From contig JAQGAU010000273.1 of assembly GCA_034698045.1 (NCBI GenBank), positions 1-32,294 on the forward strand: 32,294 nt of DNA, in the 5' to 3' direction. The position numbers and the translations under genes were made by a program. Shown here in pieces: positions 21,220 to 31,505 of this stretch. Source of the stretch: Paramacrobiotus richtersi (lineage: Eukaryota > Tardigrada > Eutardigrada > Parachela > Macrobiotidae). Under the pieces are notes generated by a model. It did no database searches and was not told the origin of the DNA. It saw nothing but the letters and a program-made list of their open reading frames with translations. The number at the start of each line of letters is the position of its first letter. The stretch's first letter is position 1.

Positions 21220-24025
21220 ATGGAAATTCGAGATGCTGCGGATTCTTCCAGCTTGGGAGAGCGATTGTGGAATCTGCGGAATGAGAGGACGCTCTGCGAC
21301 GTGTACCTGAAAGGCAATGAATCCAACGCTGAGGAGATTCCAGCTCATCGCAATGTGTTGGCTGCAAGCAGCCCATTCTTCAGCGGAATGTTTTGCTCAG
21401 ACATGAAAGAGTCTCGTCAGGAGCATATCACACTCCCGGAAATTCCCAGTGCAGTTCTGCATTTGTAAGTAAGCGTTTTTTCTAGGCTTATTTAAACTAG
21501 TCAGTCGTCCGGGTTTCAAGGTTTGTACAATAGTTTGTGGGATCTTGATAGCGCAGTCCGATTTGGTCATTTCCTTTACTGGTCCGTCGACTAACCATGC
21601 TCGCTGACGGATTTTCGCTGTCTTCCAGTAGAATCTCGTTGTATACGCAGACAGTCAGACTACACCGAATTTTGAAGGCAGGTTCATTACTAGTGCTTTA
21701 GTGCATCCTACCTGTCGGAAATCGAAATCTTTGCGGCTGTGTATCTGTAAATGCAAAAGCTGAAGTTGGGAAAGCTGTTTCCGTGTATCGCATACATGAT
21801 ACATCTCCGCTGTGTATGACCGCATGATTCACAGTGCGTGTGCTACAAAATCCTTTCAGCTGTCGCATTTACAGGTTAGTGAAGTATGCCTACACTTCAG
21901 AGGTGTGTGTCCATGCGGACAACGTGGTGTCCCTGCTGGAAGCTGCCATCTTTACCCAGCTGAAACCTCTGGCGGAGATCTGCTGGAACTTCTTGGAAGA
22001 ACACATGGATCGAGAGAACTGTATGGTGATTTACGGTCTGGCGGAGCGCTATCAGCAGACCGCTCTGACTGAGATTGCCAAGACGGAGACCCTGCGGCAC
22101 TTCTCAACTCTGGCGCAGAGTGAGGAGTTTCGGCAGCTGGACAAAGACCTAGTGAGTGCTGTGAGGCAGTTCGGATGCATGTTTCACATTACAATAACTC
22201 CAAGTTTCCAACAGCGCATGATATTTCTTTTTCTAGGTTATGGCCCTCTTAGGATCGGACGACATCATCATCGAGCGTGAGGATGGGGTACTGGACGCTG
22301 TGTTCTCCTGGATCCGCTATGATCCCGGGAGGCGAACACCGCTGCTGGCGGATTTACTGTCCATGGTTCGGCTCGCACACGTCACACCCGAGCATTTGCA
22401 GCGGTCGGCCGCCGAGTTTATTATCCAGATGGGAAACCGTGGTGCAGACCTCTCGGATCGCATGCAGCAGTCAATTCAGGTGTCGTCCTCCGTCGACAGC
22501 CAGCCACGAGGGTCATGCGGTAAGGCGGGTTTTTACTCACACCAACTGGACCGGTGATGTTCATGTGGGATAGTATGCTTATGAGTGGTTACCAGTAGCG
22601 ATACGCCCCAACATACTGCTGGTTCTCTATACCATTAGCTCAAGTGTTAGCGTTTGGGGCACGAGCACGAGTCAACTGAGACCGCAGCAGCGACTGTCCG
22701 TTGACATTAACTGACACAATCTACCGAATGCAAGACGCCTGTAGTTTTCGTGCCGCTACTTGTATCCGACTAGAGTCATATGTTATTGATTTTCACCTGT
22801 TTTTGTCCTGGTTTTAGAATGCTCGAAAGGGTTCCTGTTTTTCGGTGAGATGGTGAACTGCATTGATCCAGTGACTGGAGCCGTCAACATTCTTGGCACT
22901 ACTCCAGCTGGTCTTAGTGTAACTGGCAATGCAGTTATGGGGCGTTCAGTATTCGTTGTGGGCTCCCTGGACAAGCATCCCGTCCTGTTCAGCTACGACC
23001 TCGATCTTCGCACCTGGACGTTGCAGACGCAGCCGCACTCGGCTCATTTGTTTGGCGGCGTGATAGCTCTTGCAGGACGTGTATACGCTCTGGGTGGCAT
23101 AAACGATCACTCTGCCGCCATCAGCACCGTTGAATGCTTTGATCCGCAAACCTACTCATGGCAGCTGGTTGCCGATCTGCCTATGCCGTTGGCAGATTTC
23201 GGCTTCGTTGTACACCGGGGTAGGCTGTTCACATTTGGGGGTGCAGGACATCGGAATGCAAAGAGAGTACTTCGGTACCGTCCCACAGCCGATGTTTGGA
23301 CCGAGTGCTTCACAATGCCTGAGCCACGTGAGGACTGTTCGTGTTGCTTGGGAGATGATGGCATGATCTACATTCTGGGTAAGTATTTGTCAGTTGTGCA
23401 TGGAGTATAGCTCAAAACTCAAAGAAATACAATTTTCTGTCCAGGGGGTTGTTCACGATATGAGTGCAAGTTTTCCTTACATTTTGAGGGGTATAATCCA
23501 CTGACCAACCAGTGGGTGACCAGAGGTACTGTGTGTGCTACAATAATCATTTACTAATCATGGTTTGCATATAACCGTAAGTTTAGACATGTGCATGGAT
23601 CTGTCCATGCTCTTAGATGACCTGCCAACCTTCGGGCGTCAGCTTGCAGTTGGAGCCATGGATGGCAATATTTATGTACTCGGCGCGTCCGATTGGCGCA
23701 CGTACGACAGGGCAACTCACGTGTCTCCAGAGTGCATTCAAATATTCTGTGAAACGACACATCAGTGGTCTGCCCGTGCTGCACAATGGCCTTTGACTAC
23801 CCTCAACACTTTCCGTAGCTCCACGTGCGCCGTTGTAAAGCTTAAAAAAGGTGAACGCCGTTGCTGTTAGCATCCAACCGCTAGGATGATCTACAGTGTC
23901 TTAACGTGTTTGTAGAACTACTGCGAAAGAAGCCGTGTGTGGATGTCGACGGTGTGGACGAGGAGGATGACGCGGATGATGTTAACGAGATGGATTTGGA
24001 GACACGTGGTGAAGGTGCCGTCTGA
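21220..24025 (+). CDS. KLHL-type BTB-BACK-Kelch protein (seven exons, 606 aa)
   Basis: Exons are 21220-21464, 21875-22151, 22237-22519, 22818-23378, 23445-23525, 23587-23850 and 23916-24025; every junction keeps frame. ATG 21220 (MEIRDAAD) is the first methionine before the BTB domain. BTB covers about residues 8-115 (TLCDVYLKG, AHRNVLAASSPFFSGMF, KYAYTSEVCVHADNV), BACK about 120-260 (GLAERY, FSWIRYDPGRR, VRLAHVTPEHL), and Kelch repeats about 270-565 (YALGGIND, FTFGGAGHR, YILGG, YVLGA). The acidic tail (DVDGVDEEDDADDVNEMD) ends at TGA. KLHL proteins use BTB and BACK to bind CUL3 and the Kelch propeller to hold substrates for ubiquitination. Length fits the family. The Kelch blades are degenerate, so the exact count is uncertain. 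I cannot assign a particular KLHL orthologue. Confidence 0.95.
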
Positions 24026-24140
24026 ATCGGTTCGCGCCTTTTTGCATCGTCTATTTGTGTGCAGCTGTGTTTTGCACTTTGATACTTACTAGATTTGTAA
24101 GAGTATACGCGTTGCCGTTTGGCGTACGCTTTTTGTACTG

Positions 24141-24146
24141 AATAAA
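24141..24146 (+). terminator. Polyadenylation signal of the Kelch gene
   Basis: AATAAA lies 116 bases after the stop codon at 24023-24025, a normal distance for a short animal 3' untranslated region. Confidence 0.7.
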
Positions 24147-24339
24147 TTTCCACTAACCTTTGCTCGCCACATCGTGCACGCCAAGTCCGTTGACGATTAA
24201 CACTCACCAAATTGCGCAGTTTAATTACGTGTCATTTCCCAGTGAGCCTTCGAGGCCAGCTAATCAAATATGGCTGACACGCCTGAAAATCGTAAACAGC
24301 GTCGGAGTAAACAGCGATGAATAACGCATCTTGTAGCCT

Positions 24340-24874
24340 TGTGAATTAACGTACAGTATTCGCTGTCCATGGAGCGCCGAATAAAGTGTCGGTGATCTGC
24401 AATACAGTCTTGGTTTGGAAACGTTTCTTACAGCAGATATCGTGTTATTTGACACCACGATCCCGGAAAATCCCATGAAATATTTCAGTAATGCGCTTTC
24501 GATTATACAAACTGAAGGACAATGTCAGACACGACAACTAACCAGAAGGCAAGCTTAACAGGTACGAACAACATCTGACTTGATGACTATACAGGAAGAT
24601 GTGGGCGAATGAGGCTATCAGTGAAGCAGAAATGTCAAAATCATGCGGGAGCCGCGGGCTGGCATGGGGTCCAGCGCTATGCCCGGTACGATGCAAAAAG
24701 AGGGGAAAACAGTATTCTGAGCAGCGCAAAAAAAACCAATGACCTTCCTTTATCAGCTAACGGGCAGCGGTATATATAGCCGGGGTCATCCGACACGCAA
24801 CGGGTGCGCTAACAATACTGCTAGAAATGCGAAGGCTTTGGTCAGTTTTCGTTTTTGGGGGGTTTCTTTACGAA
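24340..24874 (-). repeat. Duplicated 3' flank of the FMRP-like gene
   Basis: This non-coding stretch downstream of the stop of the gene at 24875-27449 matches about 9640-10281 (for example AATTAACGTACAGTATTCGCTGTC, and GCAAAAAGAGGGGAAAACAG further on). It shows that the copy at 9.6 kb arose by segmental duplication that included flanking DNA. The Kelch gene ends convergently on the other side. Confidence 0.8.
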
Positions 24875-27449
24875 TCAAACATCCTGTGAAATGTGCTCTG
24901 GTAACTGTGGAGCACAATCCGCATGGGGAATTAAAAGAGCGAGTGTGCGCATAACAATACTCTTTTCCGGAAAGTCCCTGCTTAGGGCGCACCGGAGACG
25001 TTGCGGTGCATTGGGGTCCGGTTTCGGTGGGTTGACGAAGGTGCTGTCACCATCAACAATGACGCACTGGAGACAAGAAACATCGCCCGGTGGTTCGATG
25101 CCCCATCTGGAAAGAAGGTTTACCAGTTTGAGCTCTGCTCTCGGTAAGAATACATCCATACATCTGCATGCGCCAATCCAAGCAGCATCGTCTGCGAGGT
25201 ACTGCGAGCGAGCAGCCCAACAGCAGTCGCAAGTGATCGGTACCAGCGGCTACTTACAATGAAAAACACCGGCAAACGCATATCCATCGAAGCACATTCT
25301 CCACCACATCGGTACGGCTTAACCAGTCCATAAGCTTGCTGATCTCTTCGTTGCTCATTTTTGAATAGAAATCATTGAACATCGAGCGAACTGAAGTAGC
25401 CCACTTCTTCTCCGAAGACACGTCGCCCACGTTAACTGACCAACGATTCACTGGAATAACGAAAGGACAATTGCAGCAATCGAGGTGCGATTGTGCTATT
25501 ATGCAGTTTCCATGATCGTGAAAACATATCGAGTTACGGCTATAAAAGGACACGTTCTTCAGCGCAACGTTGTGGCAGACATTCCAGTAATTAGGTATTG
25601 GTTCAGGATCGTTCAGTATGTAATCCGGTCGGGGAAAACTTTGAAATTCGTTGATCTGAAGACATGAATTCTCTGCAATCACCAGCCAATCAAGTTTAAC
25701 CGACGATAATTCGAGAAGACAGGTCAGTGGAAGTAAGCAGTTTATCCAGTTTCCAGTGAGATACAGAATCTTTACATTGCCCGTCACTGACTGCAGGATA
25801 ACATGCAACAGTTTAAAGCTGTTATTCTTATGCCAGTAGTCAAAGTTCGACAAACTTGAATCACTTCCGAGGTCACAAGCAGGAATGATAACGCTGCGTC
25901 GGAGGAACAATGTATCCAACAGCGGTTCTACAAACTTGGATGCCCTACAGGTGAGAGATGTAAATGTGTAACATGCATTAAATGTAAAAAAATGCTCCAC
26001 TTATCAAAATATCAAAACACAACATTCTTTGTACCGTAGGGGTACAATCGCTCAAATGCTTGTCCGCCGGCCTGGGCTCTATTTACTAATTACTAACTGA
26101 CGCCTCAGTCCATTAGATCTCTCTCTGCATTCATTAAGTAAACTCGGTTGTAGAGTATCAGATAAGAAGTGCATCGTCAGTACCTTTTTAGTAGGTTCTG
26201 GTCAAATACATCCAAGTATGAAAGTACTTGCAGATGGGTTACCCCGGGCAAATCCTGGAAGTGTAGATCGTTTGCAACGAACTCGTCTGCAAGCAGCGCA
26301 AATTTTCCCATAGCACGAAATCTTTGTTAGCTGCTATTTACCTAAAACTACAACTCAGTACGGTTACCGTTGCGCGCTCTTTATCAATGTTACGTGCCTA
26401 GTGATAAGAGAAAAGCTATGCGTGCGATATGCGATTACGATTAACTGGAAATGCAAATCAAATTCGTTCGCCGCCACAGGACCGAAGTTCTTAGTTGACA
26501 TGTTTATTTCAGACTCTTCAAATATCGTTGTCAGGCAGACCAAACTGAACTGCCTGTGCATTTCCTTACTTACCGTGGAAAATCAAAACATATAGCTTTC
26601 TTATTTCCTGCATCGCAAGCAACTGCACATACCTTTGATGTTAACAATTTCCGATACCACATCGTTGATCACGCTGAACACGACCGCGGAGCATAGTTCC
26701 TGGAATCGTTCAAGGAACACGGGTAACTGCCACAGTATAACGTCAATAATTTGGTCTCTTTTTTCTGATTCTGCTGCATGAGTTTGTTGAGGATTAGTAG
26801 GTCTTAAGACCTCAACCACTTCACCTCTAGCTGCAACAAATAAGGTATTCGTGGCTCTCAACCAAAACTCTTGGAATCCCGGCAACGGAACAGCTTTCCG
26901 CAGATTAAAAGCAAGATCAGGGCATTCGGTGGATGACGGCAATGGAACGATTAATTTACAAAATGTGTTGGCTGTGACCTCTGCCCCTGCTTGTCCCCGC
27001 CTTCGAGCGCGCTGTCTAACTCTGGTATCTCCGTCAATAAGGATGCCTCCTGTGTCGGACGTCGGTGACTGATAATCATCCAGAGTTATATACCGCAAAG
27101 TAAACGTCTCCATGCAGCTACCATAGTGATAGCCGCCTGCGCATGTCCACCAAGAAATCAGCGTCGCACGCTCCCAAGATGCGTCAGCCGTGTTTATACC
27201 CATCAGCACCTCAATATCCTCGGGCAAAGTCTCGTCCATGTCATCGTTCGGCAGTCGCACACGTTGGAATGGAACTAGCTGTGTCTGCCATCCCGAACCA
27301 ACTGTCACTAGCAGACCGTTTTCATTCTTATCGCAAACATACCCACGTCTCACAACGCCATTGTCCTCTTCGATGTCAAGCACGAAGTTCCTAAGCGATC
27401 CCACAGTGTGCCATTTCCGATGAATTGGGAATAACGCAAAATCCGCCAT
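24875..27449 (-). CDS. FMRP-like N-terminal module plus leucine-rich C-terminus, copy 1 (631 aa)
   Basis: Exons are 27449-26633, 26286-26184, 25944-25258 and 25163-24875, with phases 1, 2, 2 at the joins, the same as in the tandem neighbour. Exon 1 encodes an FMRP-type N-terminal module: Agenet 1 (RGYVCDKNENGLLVTVGSGW, then VPFQRVRLP, about residues 35-68; FMRP has KDVHEDSITVAFENNWQ...IPFHDVRFP), Agenet 2 (DIEVLMGINTADASWERA, about 78-126) and a KH0-like stretch (NTFCKLIVPLP, then LRKAVPLPGFQEF, about 160-215). FMRP Agenets bind methyl-lysine and RNA-associated partners. Exons 2 and 3 are rich in leucine-spaced segments (VKILYLTGNWINCLLPLTC) that I do not recognise as a known family; exon 4 carries LKLVNLLSRWGIEPPGDV. 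No F-box is visible, but the divergent plus-strand relative at 7.8 kb has one. Likely cytosolic; no signal peptide. Confidence 0.85.
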
Positions 27450-27981
27450 GTGCTGGGAATTGGTATGATACCGTTTGGATGATCTTCACCCACAAATTCT
27501 TTTTTTAGTTTTGTTCCCAGTGCAAAGCGTCACGAGATTGCTAATCGATTCACTTTCTGCTACGTAGGTCACCATTCAACCATAATTATTAGCTTGAAGG
27601 GTTTTTTTTACTAGTCGTACAGTGCAGCAAGAAGGTATTACTAGAAAGCCGTTCGGCCAAAAACCAGTACGTCTGGATCGCTTCTTCCCAGCACTTCACT
27701 GGAGCTCGTGCTCATAAAATAGATATCAATGTGCTGCGTACTTAATGTATACTGTACGATACACTCTACGCCGGCGCTATGGCATACGAGTAGCACGTGT
27801 ACTGTCGCACATTCTAACGTAGACAAATACTGAGACTTCCATATATACGGGCATGCTATCGATCAGAAGCGCGTCGTGCACGCCAAGTCCATTGATGATT
27901 ATCCACTACAGCTTATCCCAGATATGGGTCATATAGCGCTAGCTGCACTCCAGTTCATTCCAGTATTTGTTGTTAGTTTAG
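27450..27981. other. 5' flank of copy 1, between tandem paralogues
   Basis: The region carries no gene. It includes the promoter side of the minus-strand copy 1 and the 3' flank of copy 2. A block near 27841-27905 (containing GGGCATGCTATCGATCAG and CGCCAAGTCCATTGATGAT) is repeated upstream of copy 2. Confidence 0.6.
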
Positions 27982-27990
27982 TTTATTGAT
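27841..27990 (-). promoter_or_regulatory. Conserved upstream block of copy 1
   Basis: About 400 bases before the start codon, TATATA precedes GGGCATGCTATCGATCAG and CGTGCACGCCAAGTCC. The same order recurs at 31845-31985 before copy 2. Shared upstream sequence may be promoter, or just part of the duplicated unit. Confidence 0.4.
27982..27987 (-). terminator. Candidate polyadenylation signal of copy 2
   Basis: AATAAA on the minus strand (TTTATT on plus) lies about 260 bases after the stop of the 28248-31505 gene. It is plausible by position only. Confidence 0.35.
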
Positions 27991-28247
27991 CATTCTTACA
28001 ACGCAATGTATTCATTCCTGGTAAACTTAATGCCGCGTTTTTATAGCTTTGTAATGAAATACGATGACTTCCATCTCGCACATCATAATGCAAGTTTATG
28101 GAAACTAACAGAAAGAGAACGGAACTGTGGGAAATCGCTTCCAGCACTGATAATGTGAACTTCATAACAATATCCATAGTAACTGGGCCATTTGCGTAGA
28201 CAACAGGTCAGGGTAAACGTTGGTTGGTTTTCCAATTTGGAGATTTG

Positions 28248-31200
28248 TTAACTTTTCTTGGCATCACACTCTTGTGAAATCAGCTCTCGTAGCGGTTGAT
28301 CAGGATCCGCATGCGGAATTAAAAGTGCCAGTGTGCGCATGACAATATTCTTTTCTGGAAAATCTTTGCTTAGAGCGCAGCAAAGACGTTGCGGTGCATT
28401 GGGGTCTTCTTTTGGTGGGTTGACGAAAGTACTCAGGCCATTAACGACGACGCACCGAAGGCAACTAACGTCGCCCGGAGGTTTGACGCCCCATCTGGAA
28501 AAAAAGTTTATTAGTTTCAGCTTAGCTCTTTGTTTGACACAACCTTTGATTTCCGGGCCGCAAGAACGAAGAATTGTAACCAGTGGTCTGTACTACTACT
28601 ATTGCCATTACTTCGATCTGTGCCATAATTGGATAAGTGCACGCTGCCAGCCCTTATCTGGATAACCCTCCAATCAGAATTTGCGCAGTACTGTAAAGCA
28701 TAAGGTGAGCGCTCACCAAGGGGGGTCTCCAAGTAAGGGCGAAAAAGCTGCTATAATCCACTTGTGGCACAGATCGAAGTACTTCACTAAGTCTTGGTAA
28801 TTGACTCAGTAACGAGCAATCACATTGATAACACTATGCCTCAAAAATACTTACAATGAAAAACAACGGCACACGCATGTCCACAGAACCAGGTTCTCCA
28901 CCAAATCCGTACGGTTTAACCAGTCCATAAGTGTGCTGATCTCTTCGTTGCTCATCTTTGGACAGAAATTATTGAACATCAATCGGACCGAATTATTCCA
29001 CTTCTGTTCCGTAGGGGAGTTAGAGTCGTCCAAGTTAACTGACCAACGACTCACTGGAATAAGGAAAGGACTGTAGCAACGTGTGAGGCTCGATGGTGAT
29101 AGTTGGCAGTTTCCATGATCGTGAAAACAAATTGAGTTACAACTAGAAAAGGACACGTTCTTCAGCGCAACGTGGCGGCAGATTTTCCAATAACTGGGCA
29201 TAAGTATGGCATCGCTCATTATGTGATGCGGTCCGGGAAAGTCTTTGAATTCGTTGATTTGAAGACATGAATTCTCTGCAATCACCAGCCAGTCGAGCTT
29301 AAGCGACGTTAATTCGAGAAGACAGGTCAGAGGATGCAAGCAGTTTATCCAGTTTCCGGTGAGATAAAGAATCTTGACGTTTCCCGTCACAGATTGCGGG
29401 ATAACGTTCAACAGTATAAAGCTGTTATTTTCTTCCCAATAAGTAAAATTCCGTAAAGTTGGACCACAATCCACGTTACCGAATTCGTGAGCAGGAATGA
29501 TAGCGCTTCGCTGGAGGTGCAACGTGGCCAACAGCGGTTGCACAAACTTGAAAGCCCTAAAAGTGCGGGAATGATCGACATGGAAATCTGGGAAAGTTTT
29601 CACATGACAACTAAAACACGAATTACAACATTCCTAGACTGTTCCGTTGAACAGCCACTAACTGTGCTTCGTATGGAAAACTAATGCGCATGCATTGAAA
29701 CTACAGTCTGCATACACAATAATTTCTATAAACATTTGCTAAAAATAGGGCAGTTTGCCTTGCACGGTCGACGAATCAACCTTTTTCTACGTTTATGGTT
29801 TATTTTAAAAGAAAAGCAACGTTTAGCAAGTGGGCCAGTGGCGGAATATCAAGGTACAAAATTCTTTGTAAAATCACAGCCAAGTAAGCGTTTTTGTCCC
29901 GGAGTTACGAATAAATACGCGCTTTATATCAGTATGACCTACTGAATATGCTGACAATTGTGAGTATCTGTATTTGGCAATTTTTTAGTTTATACAAAAC
30001 ATAAACAGTGAAATGTTGTGCATTTTCAAAGTTAATAATGCGTAAGTTGGCTTAACATACGAAGCAAGAAGCCACAAAGGTTTCCACGAAGCAAGATTGG
30101 GACCTTTATCCGATTCTCGTGGCCGCTACGTTACCGACCGCCAACCGCCATGAATAACTTTGAAAACTCATAACTTTTTGTTGTTTACGTTAGGCATAAA
30201 TTAAAAAACTGCGAAATATTCACAATATTCAGTAGATTCTACTGATATGAAACGTGTGGAGTCATAACCCAGGTAATGTACTGACTCGTAACTCAGGGCC
30301 AAAAATGCTAACTTGTGAGATTCCGACACTGACCGACAGTACAGTGCCTCCCCACCCTCCAGAACTGGCATTACTGACTGGTGGCTCAGTGTTCTAAATC
30401 TCTCTATGGGACAATTTCTAGCTGGGTACTAAGGTCTCTTATGACATACGGCCGATTAGATAAAGCCACTGAATCAGGATACCTTTTTAGTTGGTTCTGA
30501 ACATAAACATCCAAATACGACAGGACTTTCAGATGAATCACCACTGGCAAATACTGGAAGTGTGGATCGTTTGTACCGGACTCATCTATAAGCAGAAGCC
30601 GGAGATTTCACAATTCGGCCAGAACAATCAAACATTAATAGTTTGTTCAATGTTTCGAGGACTGAGATACCTTTCAGATGAACAACAGCCGAAACAATAT
30701 TTTTTATCATATCGAGCACGATCGCGGAGCAATATTTATCAAATCTTTCGAGGAAGGTCGGGAATGGCCACTTGGTAAGAGCTCTGGTAAAAACTCTCAG
30801 GTAATAATCCACTTCCGAGGAATCTTCTGCGTATGGTGGTTTAAAATCGCTTCGTCTCAAAACTTCAACATGATCATCGTCCGATGCAACAAATATCGTA
30901 TCCGTGGAGCACAACCATTGCTCTTGGAATTTCGGCAATACAACAGCCTTACGCAAAACGGAAGCAGGATCGGGACAGCCTGGAACTGGGGGTGGCATGG
31001 GAACGGTTATTTTACAAAACGTGTTTGCTGTAACCTCTGCCGATTCTTGTCCGCGCCTTCGAGCGCGCTGTGTAACCCTGGTATCTCCGTCAATAAGGAT
31101 GCCTCCTGTGTCGGACGTCGGTGACTGATATTCATCCAGAGTTACATACCGCAAAGTATACGTCTCCATGCAACTACCATAGTGATAGCCACCTGGGCAT

Positions 31201-31505
31201 GTCCATGAAGAAATCAGTGTGGCACGCTCCCAGGACTCGTCAGCCGTGTTTATACCCATCAGCACCTCAATATCCTCGGGTAAAGTGTCACCCATGTCAT
31301 CGTTCGGTAGTCGCACACGGTTGAATGGAACTTGCAGTGTTTGCCATCCCGAACCAACTTTGACAAGCAGTCCATCTTCATTACAATCGCAGACGTATCC
31401 ACGTGACACACCGCCGTCGTTCTCGACGACGTCGACCTCGAACTCTGTAAGTGCTTTAACAGTGTGCCATGTGCGACGAATTGGAAACATCACAAACTCC
31501 GTCAT
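28248..31505 (-). CDS. FMRP-like N-terminal module plus leucine-rich C-terminus, copy 2 (659 aa)
   Basis: Exons are 31505-30671, 30585-30483, 29556-28855 and 28587-28248; total length is a multiple of three and phases equal those of copy 1. I start at ATG 31505 (MTEFVMFPIRRTWHTV) because it aligns with MADFALFPIHRKWHTV of copy 1. Agenet 1 spans about residues 35-68 (GYVCDCNEDGLLVKVGSGWQ, VPFNRVRLP), Agenet 2 about 78-126 (EDIEVLMGINTADESWERA, YTLRYVTLDEYQ), and the KH0-like part about 159-218 (TANTFCKITVPMP, VLRKAVVLPKFQEQW). Exon 3 holds VKILYLTGNWINCLHPLTC and a cysteine-rich region. Exon 4 begins further upstream than in copy 1 (PLVTILRSCGPEIKG extra) and ends SQECDAKKS. A MITE lies in the last intron, and intron 2 is about 690 bases longer than in copy 1. 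The frame is intact throughout, so the gene is probably functional. Confidence 0.85.
28611..28779. mobile_element. Tc1/mariner-type MITE, 169 bp
   Basis: Both ends read CTTCGATCTGTGCCA inward (15 perfect bases, then partial match), and TA flanks the element on each side (28609-28610, 28780-28781). It has no coding capacity. It lies inside the last intron of copy 2, its edge only about 23 bases from the splice acceptor. Copy 1 lacks it, so it inserted after the tandem duplication or was never in copy 1. Confidence 0.88.
29640..30330. other. Extra sequence in intron 2 of copy 2
   Basis: Intron 2 is 926 bases here and 239 in copy 1; the intron ends resemble each other (for example CTCAGT...AAATCTCTCT near 30390), so the middle was gained in copy 2 or lost from copy 1. 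I found no inverted ends or target duplication and no coding potential, so its origin is open. Confidence 0.45.

Noticed and set aside
30585-30671. Apparent frameshift and stop between exon 1 and the LLLID segment of copy 2
   Set aside because: All three copies with this region share a phase-1 donor after AAAG and an acceptor just before the next conserved codon (TATAG, CATAG or GCAG), giving an identical 103-base exon 2. It is an intron (85 bases here), not damage.
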